DNA of 64,000 nt. It comes from Tumebacillus avium (GTDB lineage Bacteria > Bacillota > Bacilli > Tumebacillales > Tumebacillaceae). Below the pieces are notes generated by a model. That model did not search any database and was not told where the DNA came from. It saw only the letters and a program-made list of their open reading frames with translations. The translations under genes and the position numbers were made by a program. This document shows positions 1-12,700 of this stretch, one piece after another (within the stretch, counting starts at the first letter, position 1; each line of letters opens with the position of its first letter). The stretch covers positions 4,394,001 to 4,458,000 of the forward strand of contig NZ_CP021434.1 in assembly GCF_002162355.1 (NCBI RefSeq), given 5' to 3'.

Positions 1-3000
1 GTTGGGCGTCGCGCTCCCCTTCCGGCAGCTGAGAAATGTCGTGGAAAGGCAGCTCGAGCTCTGCCGTCCCGCGAATCACCTGCTCTCCGACACCATCTCG
101 CGTGATGACATTGGTCCGCAGAGACTCGTGGCGGCGAAGCAGCTCCGCGAAGCTCCGTTTGAGGATCTCGGCGTCGAAACGTCCGTTCAGGCGCACGCTG
201 ATCGGAATGTTGTAGACGGAGCTGTTTGGCTCCAACTGATCGATGAACCACAGGCGCTGCTGAGAGAACGACAAGGGCAGGCTTACGTCCCGAGGCGCTT
301 TTGGCAGCGGCAGTTCATTTACGGTCTGTTCGCGGCTATGCGCTTCGTCGATCCGCCCGGCCAACTGTTCGAGGGTCGGGCATTCGAAGACGGTGCGCAG
401 GGGCAGTTCGGCCTGACAGACTTGACGAATCCGGGCGATCACCTGCATCGCCAACAGCGAATGGCCGCCCGCTTCGAAGAAGTGGTCGTGCAGGCCCACC
501 CGTTCGAGCTGCAAGACGTCCCGCCAGATGTCGGCGAGGAGCTGTTCCGTTGCTGTGCGCGGCGCGATGTAGGCGGTGGTCTGCGTCATTTTGTCCGGCT
601 TCGGCAAATCTTTGCGGTCGACTTTACCATTGCTGGTCAAAGGCAGGCGGTCGAGTGCAACGTACGCGGACGGCACCATCGCAGCTGGCAGTCGCTGTTC
701 GAGAAACTGGCGCAGTTCAGGCGCGGTGACTGTCTGTCCGTCACGGATCGTGACGTACGCGGCCAGCCAGGTCATGCCTTCGTCTTTCCAGTCGAGCACG
801 GTGGACGATGCGACGGCCGGGTGCTGGGCCAGCGTGGCGGCGATCTCGGTCAGTTGGATGCGCACGCCGCGTATTTTCACCTGGTCGTCGACGCGGCCGA
901 GGATGTCCAGCGTCCCGTCGGGGCGGTAACGACCACGGTCTCCCGTGCGGTAGAGGAGGTCATTTGGCTGCTGCGAGAACGGATTGCGGACAAAACGCGC
1001 CGCGTCCTCATCGGCAGCGTTCAGGTAGCCCCGCGTGCAAAACGGCGTGCGGATGACGATCTCGCCCGCTTCGCCAACGCCGCAGAGCTGCCCCGATGCG
1101 GACAGAACGAGCGCCTGCGTCTCGGGCAACGTGTGCCCGACCGGCTGGATGCCGGCATGGGGCGTCGGCGGTACGACGTAGAAACATTTCGCCAGCGTCG
1201 TTTCGGTTGGCCCGTACAGGTTGATCAGCTCGCCTGCGCCTGGGAAGCGGGTCCGCCATGCGTGCACAAAGGAGTCGGTCAACGGCTCCCCGGCGGAGAA
1301 CAGGCAGCGCAGGCTGTCAAGCGAAACACCTGTGCCGGCGCTTTGCAGCCAGGACTGGGCCAGCGACGGCACGGTGTGCAGGATCGTGATGCCGGTGGCA
1401 GCCAGCCACGGCAAGATCGTTTCGGCACTGAGGTCGTCGAGCACAGGCGGCAAGCAGAGCGTCGCCCCGCTGGTCAGCGGCAGGAAGATGTCGCGCAGCA
1501 CCACGTCAAACGACAGGTGGGTCAGCTGCGCACTCTTATCGGCAGGATTCACGCCAAACGTTTCGCGCTGCCACTGCAGGAAGTGGCTCAGGCCTTTATG
1601 CGTGCCGAGGACGCCTTTGGGCAGCCCGGTGGTGCCGGAGGTGAAGAACAGGTACGCCGCGTCTTCGCGCTGCACTTCGGGCAGCATGCCGTCTCCCGTT
1701 GCGGCTGCGCCTTGGATGCGCCCCGTGTTTGGCGAGATGACGGCGTGAATGCCTGCCTCCTGCTCATCGGTGATGAGAAGCGTGTGAGGGGTCCCTGCCG
1801 CTTGCAGCATCTGCTCTTGGCGCTGCTGAGGCAGGCTGCGGTCGATGGCGACAAGCACGCCGCCGGTGAGGAAGACGCCAAGCATCGCCGCGATATACCC
1901 AAAGGAGCGGGTGCCGATCAGGGCGACTCTGTCCTCCTTGTGCAGGCCGGATGCCAGCAAATGGTGCGCAATGCTGGTGGCGCGGGCCTGCAGCTCTTCG
2001 TAACTCCAGCTCATCTCCCCTTGTTGAATCGCCGTGCGGGACGGCGTTTGCACCGCCCAGGCAGCGACCGCTTCGTGGACGAGCTCATGGGCCGGTTCAG
2101 CGAGCAGCGCGGACGGGTCAGGGAGGAACTGTTGAGCGGCTGCTGTGAGCAGCGAATAGTCGCGGATGCTGCGGTCGCTTTGCTGGGCGATCTCAACGAG
2201 CAACTGCCGGAACTGGTCGAGCATGCTGTCGATGCGTGCGCGGCTGTAGTGATCCGTCTGGTAGACGAGGCTCATCGTCAGCTCGTCGTCCGCTTCGTGC
2301 AGGTAGAGCGTCATCAGGAACTTCGACTCATGCTCTACTTCGATCGTCTCCAAATGCAGACCCGGAAGGTCGGCCGACTGTTTCGGCAGGTTTAGGAAAT
2401 TGACCAGCACGTCAAAGACCGGGTTGCGGTGAAGCGTGCGCTCCGGCTGGATCGCTTCGACGATTTTTTCAAACGGCAGCTCCTGGTGCGCGTACGCGCC
2501 AAGCGTTGTATCGCGCACGCGGCCAAGCAGTTCGCGGAAGGTCGGGTTGCCGGACAGGTCGGTGCGCAGAGCCAAGGTGTTTAAGAACATCCCAATCAGC
2601 GGCTCGGTCTCGACGCGGCTGCGTCCGGCGATCGGCGTGCCGACGATGATGTCTTCCTGCCCGGACAGTCGGGAAAGCAGCAGCTTGTACGCGGCGAGCA
2701 AAGTCATGAACAGCGTAGTCCCAGTCTGTGCGCTCAGCGCTTTCAGGGAGGAGGTCAGCTCGACAGGCAGGTGCAGCACCCTCCTGGCGCTGTGCCCCGT
2801 CGGTTGGACTGCCGGGTCGCTCGGAAGCTGGAGTCTCGGCAGGTCGCCGCCGAGTTGATTTTTCCAATAAGAAAGTTCGGCCTCCAGCACTTCACCTTGC
2901 AGATGTTCGCGCTGCCAGACGGCATAATCGGCAACTTGCACCGGAAGCGCAGGCAGGTTGGGCTCTTCCCGCTGCACAAACGCTTCATACAGCGCGGTAA

Positions 3001-6000
3001 ACTCACGCACCAGCACCCCGATCGACCAGCCGTCGGAGATGATGTGGTGCATGTTCAGCAGCAGGACATGCTCATCGGCCGCCAGTTGCAGCAGTTTTAC
3101 CCGCAACAAGGCGTCTTGGGACAGGTCATACGGGCGCTTGGCTTCTGCTGCGGTCAGACGCGCAACGGCCGTTTCCTGATCAGCTTCCCCTTGCAGGTCA
3201 AGCACCGGGATGTCGAGCTGCAAGAAGTCGGCGATGATCCCCACCGGCTCCCCTTCCACGACAGCGAACGTGGTGCGCAGGGCTTCGTGGCGGGCGACGA
3301 TCTGCTGGAAGCTCTTGCGCATCGCCGCATGGTCCAACTCGCCTGTCAAGCGCAGGGCAATCGGGATGTTGTACGCAGCGCTTCTTCCCTCCTCCAGGCG
3401 GTCAACGAACCACATGCGCTCTTGGGCGAAAGATAGCGGCGCGGTGCCGTTCACCCGATCTGCTGGCAGCAATGGCGGCAGGTGCGTGTCTGGTGAGTTT
3501 TGCCGTGCCATCTCGATGCGCTGTGCCCAGCCGGTGATGGTCGGCGCTTCAAACAGCGTGCGCAGCGGCAGTTCGAGGTCCAACAGCGCTCCGGCGCGCG
3601 TCACCACCTGTGTCGCCAGCAGGGAGTGTCCGCCGAGTTCAAAGAAGTTGGCGCGAACGGACACGCGCTCCAGCCCCAGCACTTCGCCCCACAGCTGTGC
3701 AAGCGTCTCTTCCAGCGGGGTGGACGGCGCGACATACTCCGTCTTGGTTTCAAAAAGCGAGCGGTCCGGCACCGGCAGGGCTTTGCGGTCAAGCTTGCCG
3801 TTTGCGGTGACCGGAAGCGTCTCCAGCACAAGGAACGCGGACGGCACCATATAGTCGGGCAGTTTCGACTTGCACAGGTCACGCAGTCCTTCAAGTTCCG
3901 GATTCGCATTGCTGACCGGCACGACGTACGCGACAAGGCGTCTGTCGCCCGGGACATCTTCGCGCACCAGCACGACCGCCGCTTGCACGAGCGGGTGGCG
4001 GGTCAGTGTGGCTTCGATCTCGCCAAGCTCAATGCGGAAGCCGCGTATTTTCACCTGGTTGTCGACGCGGCCCATAAACTCGATCACGCCGTCGGTGCGG
4101 TAACGCCCTTGGTCGCCGGTGCGGTAGAGCCGTTCCCCCGTCTGTGGATGTGTCAGGAAGCTGGCGTTCGTTTTTTCTTGATCGCGCCAGTAGCCAAGCG
4201 CGAGGCCGATCCCGCCGATGTACAGGTCTCCGGTCACGCCGGCCGGACAAGGTTCGAGCGCTCCGTTCAGGACAAAGAACTTCTGGTTGACCATCGGGCG
4301 TCCGTACGGAATGCTCGTCCAGGTCGGATCGATCTCCGCAATCGGATAGGTGATCGACCAGATCGACGCTTCGGTCGCGCCGCCCAGCGAGTGGACAGCA
4401 ATGCCCGGCACCAGCTCTTTCAACTGAGTCGGCAACGTAAGCGGAATCCAGTCACCCGACATCCAGACCATGCGCAGGCAGGACGGGAGCCCTTTTTTAT
4501 GCAAGGTCACAAATTCGACCAGCAACTTGGCGAGCGCAGGCGCGGAGTTCCAGACCGTGATGCTGTGACGGTGCATCAGGTCGGCCCAGTGCGCCGGATC
4601 GAGCGCTTGGTCCGCTTCCGGCAGCACGAGGGTGCCGCCCGCAGCCAACGTGCCGAAGATGTCATAGACGGACAGGTCAAACCCCAGCGAAGAGACGCCA
4701 AAAACGTTGTCATCTGCAGATACGGCAAAGCGCCGGTTCATGTCCAAAATCGTGTTCACCGCGCCGCGATGGTCGATCACGACGCCTTTGGGCAGCCCGG
4801 TGGAACCGGAAGTGAAGATGACGTAGGCGAGGTCGGTCGGCTCTTGTACAACCGGGAGCGGCTCGGTGCTATAGGTCTCGATCTCCGCGCTGTCGACGGC
4901 GATCACTTCCACCCCTTGCGGCCAGTCCAAGCGTTCGACGATTCGGCTTTGGGTCAGCACATAGCGGACTTGCCCATAATCGAGCAGGTGCAGGATACGC
5001 TCCGGCGGCGCTTTCGGGTCGATCGGCAGGTACGCCGCTCCGGCAGCCAATATGCCGTACACCGCAACCGCCTGCTCCCACCCTTTTTCCATGACGACGG
5101 CGACAAGCGTGTTTTTTTCCGCCCCTTGCAGCCGGTGGCCAACTTGATTGGAACGCTGAAACAGCTCTTGGTAGGTCAGCGTCCGGTCGTGTGCCAGAAC
5201 TGCGATTTTCTCCCCGTACTCTGGCACCCGTTCATAAAACAGCGTGTGCAAAAGCGCCTCGGACACCGGCGCATCCGTGTCGTTCCACTCCACCAAGATC
5301 TGCTGGCGCTCTTCTGCCGTCGTCAGCGGCAGCGCGGCGAGCTGCTGCTGTGGATCGGCAGCGATCCCTTCGAGCACCTGCAGAAAATGCGCGCACAAAC
5401 GCTCGATGGTCGCCGGATCAAACAGGTCGGTGTTGTATTCAACAACGCCGTGCAGCCCCTGCTCGTCTTCCACCATCGCCAGCGTCAGATCGAGCTTGGC
5501 GGTGGCGTTGTTCACGTCGAGCGGCTGGAGCGTCACTCCTGGCAGCTCGAGTTTTTGCAGCGGTGCATTTTGCAGAATGAACATCACTTGGAACAAGGGC
5601 GGATGGCTCATGTTGCGCTCCGGCTGCAGCTCCTCGACCAATTTTTCAAACGGCAGGTCTTGATAGTCGTACGCTTCGAGCACCTGCGCGCTGACCTGCT
5701 GCAAAAGTTCATTAAACGCCAAGCCGCCCGACAAGTTGCTGCGCAGCACCAGCGTGTTGATAAACAGCCCGATCAATTGCTCCGTTTCGCCCCGGCTTCT
5801 TCCGGCGATCGGGGTGCCGACGGTGAGGTCCTCCTGTCCCGTGTAGCGGTAGAGCAGCGTCTTGAACGCCGCCAACAGCGTGATAAACAGCGTGGTGCCT
5901 TCGCGGCGGCTCAAGTCGTTCAGTTCTTTCGACAGCTGGGCGGACAGCTTGAATCGCTGCGAGCTGCCACTAAAGGTCTGCACCGGCGGCCGCGGCCGGT

Positions 6001-6678
6001 CGGTCGGCAGTTGCAGCACGGTGAGCTCGCCGTCGAGCTGTTTCCGCCAATAGGACAGCTGCTCGTCGAGCACCTCCCCTTGCAGCCACTCGTTCTGCCA
6101 GTCCGCGTAGTCGCCGTACTGGATCGGAAGTTCCGGCAACGGGGACGCTTGTCCTTGCAAAAAGGCGCTGTACAGCACACCGAGCTCCTGCACAAGCACG
6201 CCGAGCGACCAGCCGTCCGAAATGATATGGTGCATCGTCACGAACAACAGGTGCTCCTGAACGCCCATCCGGATCAGCCCGGCGCGCAGCAGGGGCCCTT
6301 TTTCCAGATCGAAGGGCATGCCGGCGTCGCTTTTGATGATGCGGTGGGCCAGCACCTCCCGCTCGTCAGGGGGAGGTGGGTCAGGTCGGTCAGCGGCAAG
6401 GTGAAGGAACGGTCCGGCACGATCACCTGGGTCAGTTCACCGTCGATCTCTTCAAACGTGGTGCGCAGAACTTCGTGGCGGGAAATCACTTCCGCCAGGC
6501 TCTGTTCCAGCACATCCGGCCGGAGTTGTCCGGTGAGGAGCAGCGCACACGGGATGTTATAGATCGCCTGTCCGGGCAGGAAGCGGTCGATAAACCACAG
6601 CCGCTGCTGGGAGAAGGAAGCCGGGAGGAGCGTTTCCTCCCCCGCTTCCTGTAAAAGTTCTTCTTCATGTGTGTTCAT
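1..6678 (-). CDS. Nonribosomal peptide synthetase, modules 5-7 (frameshifted; continues off left edge)
   Basis: This is the second synthetase gene of the cluster and extends the peptide made by the upstream 4893-aa protein. Read 5' to 3' on the minus strand it has C5 (about 6640-5300, HHIISDGW at 6211-6235), A5 (about 5250-3780), T5 (GGHSLL near 3632), C6 (about 3450-2150, HHIISDGW), A6 (about 2090-590), T6 (GGHSLL near 460) and the start of C7 (from about 290). My code readings are D-L-Y-N-W-S-L-I-W for A5, close to Cys, and D-V-R-H-F-A-L-A for A6, which I cannot assign. The chosen ATG (6678) has AAAGGA eight bases upstream; an in-frame ATG at 6696 lacks this. The frame breaks at 6369-6373; read literally, only about 134 residues of C5 would be made. 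Beyond that the open frame is continuous where I checked it (near 6224, 3782, 1604 and 620). It starts 36 bp after the previous gene, so the two are surely co-transcribed. Confidence 0.9.
6369..6373 (-). other. Homopolymer frameshift site in NRPS gene 2
   Basis: The plus strand has five consecutive G here (five C in the mRNA sense). Upstream codons lie in a frame whose leftmost bases are 1 modulo 3, while all downstream NRPS motifs lie in frame 2 modulo 3. One extra base in this run would restore the continuous reading ...HLPPDEREVL..., the normal condensation-domain sequence. The cause may be an assembly error in a homopolymer, a genuine inactivating mutation, or transcriptional or ribosomal slippage. 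The first is the commonest explanation. Confidence 0.85.
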
Positions 6679-6714
6679 GTCTCTCGTCCTTTCCACTAGA
6701 GGCTGGCACAGCGG

Positions 6715-9700
6715 CTATCGGCTGCGCGTGCGCGTTTTACGGTTGGCCGATTTGGCGATCGTCATCGTTTCGTTGGCGGTCTGGCCGGCCGCTTCCACAA
6801 CGGCGGCAAACTGTTCAACCGTTCTGGCTGCAAACAGGTCGCGCAACGCCAGTTCGACCGCAAATACCTCGCGCACGCGAGAAACGAGCTGCGTGGCGAG
6901 CAGCGAATGGCCGCCCAGGTCAAAGAAGTTGTCGTGGACCCCGACCTGCTCCACGCCGAGCAGCTGCTCCCAGATCGCACATAGCCTGCTTTCCAGATCG
7001 GTGCGCGGCGCGACATACGGGGTCTCCCGGATCTGCGCCAAGTCGGGAGCGGGCAATGCCTTTTTGTCGACTTTTCCGTTTGGCGTGAGCGGCAGAGCAT
7101 CGAGCGTCACCAGCAGGGACGGCACCATATAGTCGGGCAGCCGCACTTTTATGGCAGCGCGCAGGTCGCTCATGGTCAGGAATTCGCCAGTCTGCAACAC
7201 CACATAGCCGACGATCTGCTTACCGCCCGGCGCGTCTTCGCGCACCAGCACGGCCGCTTCCAGCACAGCCGGGTGCTGCATCAGCGCCGCTTCGATCTCC
7301 CCGGTCTCAATGCGGTAGCCGCGAACTTTCACCTGATGGTCGAGGCGGCCGAGGTATTCCAATCGTCCGTCCGGCAATCGGCGAACACGGTCGCCAGTTC
7401 GGTAGATCCGCTCCCCTTGCGCCAACGGATGAGGCAGAAAACGCTCCGCCGTCAATTCCGGCCGCCCAAGGTAGCCGCGGGCAAGACCTGCGCCGCTCAA
7501 AAAGAGCTCGCCAGGCACACCGATTGGCGCGGGCTGCAAAAATTCATCGAGCACAAAGGCGCGAGTGCCGGGAATCGGCTTCCCGATCGGCGGACTGTGG
7601 GAACCGCCGCGCTCGCATAGCTCCAGCGTCGAGTACACCGTGGATTCGGTCGGGCCGTACATGTTGTAGACCTTTTCGATGTGTCCCAGTTGGTACAGTT
7701 CCTGCACGAGCGGACCTTTCACCATCTCGCCGCCCATGTTCACCGTGCGAACGGATGCCGGAATGCTCTGCTGGCGAAGCAGTTCGGTGACGGCGGAAGG
7801 CACAGCGGTGAACATCGTCACTTCGTCTTTCGCCTGCAAGTGCGGCAGATGCAGCGCATTTTCGGCGAGGATGACGGTGCCGCCCAGACTGAGTGGGGCG
7901 AACAGTTCCAGCACCGACGGGTCGAAGCAAACAGACGTCGAGAACAGGCAGGCTGCAAAATCCTCCTTGGCATACAGAGCAAATGTCGCCTGCAGCATGG
8001 CTGAAACGCTGCGGTGTTCGACTCCTACGCCTTTGGGCAGCCCGGTTGAGCCGGATGTATAAATGACGTAGGCAAGGTGACTTGGCGTCACCGTCGATCT
8101 TGGATTGTCCCACGGTTCGTCTGCGAGCAGTTCCTGCTCCAAGTCGAGGCAGAGCTGCGCCGCCGCAGTTGCCGGGCATTTGACTCCCAGCGCCGAATCG
8201 GTGATGACCAGCGCCGCCCCCGCATCCTGCAGCAAAAACTCGATGCGCTCCTCCGGATAGGCCGGGTCGAGCGGCAGGTAGGCAGCTCCTGCTTTGAGCA
8301 CGGCCAGCAGCGCGATGACGAGGCTGGCGTTGCGCTCCAAACAGACGGCGACGCGCACGTCCGGCCCGGCACCGAGCTTTTGCAGACGGTGCGCAAGGCG
8401 GTTGGCACGCTCGTTTAACTCCCGGTAGGTCAGCCGCTCCGCTTCTGTGACCAATGCGCAAGCGTCCGGCGTGTGTTGGGCTTGCGCTTCCACGAGACGG
8501 TGCAGGCACTCTGCGTCTTCCAGGCTGCCCGTCCGGTTCCACACCGCCAGTTGTTTCAGCTGATCTTCCTCAAGGAGCACGGCGGTCGCATGTGCGGATT
8601 CCGGCGCCAACGCCATCTGCTGCAGAGCTGCCCGGAAGCTGTGCGCCATGCGCTCGACCTGCCCCTGCCCGTACGCTTTTGTGTTGTAGCGCAAGGCAAG
8701 CGTCATCCGGCCGGTCTCCGGGTCGAGGCCCGCTTCAGCAACCAGCGGATAGTTGGTGTGGCCAGACTCTTGCATCGACAGCACTTCCAACTCCCCGGCC
8801 AGGTCGCTCAGCACGTGGAAGTTCACGAAGTTAAATGCTGAGTCGAACAGCGGCTGCCCGCCCAGCTTTTGCTGAAGCGTCGCCATTGGGAAGCGGCGAT
8901 GCGGCAGGATGGAGCGCTCGGCAGCAAATGTTTCCTGCAGCAGATGAAGCCAACTGCCTTCCTGCAGCTGCAGGCGGTACGGCACGGTGTTCAGAAACAG
9001 CCCCAGCGCTCGCTCTCCGTCCTGCACTTCCGGACGTCCATTGACCACCACGCCGGTCAGCACGTCGGTCTGACCGCTATACAGGCTGAGCGTGCGCAGG
9101 AAGCCGACCAGCAGCGTGCTTTTCAACGGTACGGCCGCTTGGCGGGCTGCCCGTTGCAGACCTTGCTGGAGCGCTTCCCCGATCTCGACCTCCACACTGC
9201 GGTACAGCTCCTGGCTGTCGTCGGGCGCTTCCACCGCCGGCACTTCGGTCACGGTGAACTCATCGAGCAAATGCAGCCAGAACCCTTGCGCCTCCTCAGA
9301 CGCCAGCGCCTGGCGCTCCAAGTCCACAAATCTGCGGAACAGCCCGCGGGGCGCATCCTTCACGCCTTTGTCCAGATACATGCCAAACAGCTCGGTGGTC
9401 AGCGTCGCCAAGCTCCATCCGTCGAGAATGCCATGGTGATAGGTAATCGTAAACTGCATCTCGTCATCGCGCAGACGATCGACATGGAAGCGCATCAGCG
9501 GCGCGTGTGTCACGTCAAAATACGCGCGGCTCTCCGCGTCCAGCCACTCCTGCACATGCTGCTCCTGCTCAGGAGCGGTCAGGCCGCGCAGGTCGCGGAT
9601 CGCAAACGACAGCTCAACTTGCGACTGCACCAGCTGCAACGGCTCGCTGTAACCGGTCATCACAAACGAAGTTCGCAACACGGCATGGCGCTGCAGCAGG

Positions 9701-12700
9701 CGCTCCAGAGCCTGCCGCATTTTCGCTTCCGCAAAAGGCAAGCGCAGGCGCAGCGAGGTGACGTTGTGGTAGGCGGCCTGTTCCGCGCCGTACAAGCTGT
9801 GGAACAGCATGCCTCCCTGCAGCATCGTCAGCGGGTACGCGTCCTCGACCCCTTGCGGCAACTTGGCCCGATCAGCGGCGGTGAGCAGCCCGTACGGCTG
9901 CGGGATGACTTCCCCGCCCGGAACGGCATCCGCCAAGAGGATCTCCTGCGCCAATTCGCGGATCGTCTGATGCTGGAACAACTGCGGCATCGTAAACGTC
10001 AGCCCGGCTTCGCGGGCACGGGTCAGCACTTGAATCGCGAGGATCGAGTCGCCGCCCGCTTCAAAATAGTTGTCGTCGATGCCGATTCGCTCCCGTTTCA
10101 GCACATCGCGCCAGATCGCGGCCAAACGCTCCTCCTGCTCACTTTGCGGAGCTGCGTACGCCGCGCTGCTGCCGACGCTCGCTCCCTCCGGCACGGGGAG
10201 CGCCTTGCGATCGATTTTGCCGTTCGATGTGAGCGGCATCGCCTCCAGCAGGATGAAGGCGGAAGGGATCATGTAGCTGGGCAGGGTGCGTCCGGCATGC
10301 TCGCGCAGTTCGGCTGTGGTCAGCTCCACTCCCGCTTCGAGGACGAGATAGGCGGCCAGTCGCTTTTCATCCGCACGGTCTTCGCGCACCATGACCACCG
10401 TCTCCCGCACCGCATGATGCTTCAGCAGCGCGGCCTCGATCTCGCCCAGCTCAATGCGGAATCCGCGCAGCTTGATTTGATGATCCAGACGGCCCAGATA
10501 ATCGAGGCGTCCGTCCGGCAGGGCGCGCACCAGGTCACCGGTGCGGTACATCCTGCCATCCGGCCGTCCGGAGAACGGATCGCGCATAAATTTCTCGGCG
10601 GTCAGCTCCGGCCGCCCCAGATACCCGCGCGCCACCCCGGCCCCGCCGAGGAACAGCTCGCCCGGCACCCCGACCGGCACCGGCTGCAGGTTGGCGTCGA
10701 GCAGATACGCCTGTGTTCCGGCGATCGGCATCCCGATCAGCGGTTTTGCCTGCGATCCACGCTGCATCAGCTCATACGTAGAGTATGTCGTGTCTTCAGA
10801 CGGCCCATAGAGGTTGTAGACTTTCTCCAGCGTGCCGATCTCGTACAGCCTTTCCACGATGTCGAGCTTCAGCGGCTCACCTGCCAGATTGACCACTTTG
10901 ACCGACGCCGGGATGGCCTGCAAGCGCAGCAGCTCCGCGATGGCGGACGGCACGGTGTTGATCATCGTCACCTGCTCTTTGGCGGCAAGCATCGGCAATT
11001 GCAAAGCATTTTGCGCGAGGATCACCTGTCCCCCGCAGCTAAGCGGCGCAAACAGCTCAAAGATCGAGAGGTCAAAACACACCGAGGTCGAGAACAGCAC
11101 GCCTTGCAGCTCCTCCGGCGAAAACACCTCATGCGCCCACTGGATGAAAGACGATGCGTTGCGGTGTTCGATGGCGACCCCTTTTGGCTTGCCTGTCGAA
11201 CCGGACGTATAGATGATGTAGGCAAGATGATGCGGTTGTGCTGCAGTCCGGGGATTGTCCGTGCCAAGCCCTGCAAAAAGTTCCCCGTCGCGGTCGAGGC
11301 AGACCGCTGTCGCCGTATGCGCGGGCAGCTCGGCCAGCACGTGCGACTCGGTCAGCAACAGCGGCGCTCCGCCGTCGGCCAGCAGAAACGAGATGCGGTC
11401 TTGCGGATAAGCCGGGTCGATCGGCACATAGGCAGCTCCTGCTTTCAGCACCGCCAAGATAGCGATGAGCAGTTCCGGCGACCGCTCCATACAGATCGCG
11501 ATCAGCCCGTCCGGCCCGCCCCCCTGCCCTTGCAGATAATGCGCAAGGCGGTTGGCGCGCGCATTGAGTTCGCTATAGCTCAGCACGCCCGCTGCAGACA
11601 GAATTGCCGGCGCGTCGGGCGTCCGTGCGGCTTGCCGCTCAAACAGCTCGTGCAGACAGAGCGGCGCAAACTCGCGCGCCCCCCCTTTCACCCCGGAGAG
11701 CTGTTCCGCTTCGGCCCGGGTCAGCAGGGGCAGTTCGGTGATCTTTTGCCCCGGATCGGCGACGATGCCTTGCAGCAAAGTTCGGAAATGGCCGGCCAAG
11801 CGCTTGATTGTCGCTTCCTCAAACAGGTCGGTGTTGTATTCAAACATGCCGCTCAGCTCTTCATCCGCCTCTTCCAGCAGCAGGGAGAGGTCGAATTTGG
11901 CCGTTTGGTTGTCGAGGTTCAGCCGCTCTATGGCAAGTCCGGGCAGTTCGATCTGCATCGGCGCATTCTGCAGCGCAAACAGCACTTGAAACAGCGGCGT
12001 ATGGCTGCTATTGCGCTCCGGCTGCAAGACGCTGACCAGCTTTTCAAACGGCACGTCCTGATGGGCATACGCTTCCAGCGCCGTCTGTTTCACCTGTGCC
12101 AACAGGTCGCGAAAAGCTGGTTCGCCCGACAGGTCGCTGCGCAAGACCAGCGTATTGACAAAAAATCCGATCAGGCGTTCGATCTCCACCCGGTTGCGTC
12201 CGGCGACCGGCGAACCAACTGCGATGTCGTCCTGACCCGTGTAGCGGAACATCAGCACCTTGAACGCGGCCAACAAGGTCATGTACAAGGTCTCCCCGCC
12301 TGTCTGCCCCAACTCCTTCAGCCTTGCGGTCAGCTCCTTCGGGATGGCAAAAGCCAGCTGAGCGCCTTTGGTCGTCTGGACAGCAGGGCGCGGACGGTCG
12401 GCAGGCAGCTGCAAGAGGGGCAAGGAGCCGCCAAGCTTCCGTTTCCAGTACTCCAGCTGCTGCTCCAGCGTCTCGCCTTGCAGCCAGTTGCGCTGCCACT
12501 GGGCATAATCTGCATACTGCACGGCCAGCTCCGGCAACTCGCGGCCGCCGTACAGCACGGACAGCTCCTGCAGCAGCACGCCAAGCGACCAGCCGTCAGA
12601 GATGATGTGGTGCATGACCATCACCAGGAGGTGATCATCATCACCCAGACAGATGAGAGAGAGCCGCACCAGCGCATCTCCGGTCAGATCAAACGGCTGT

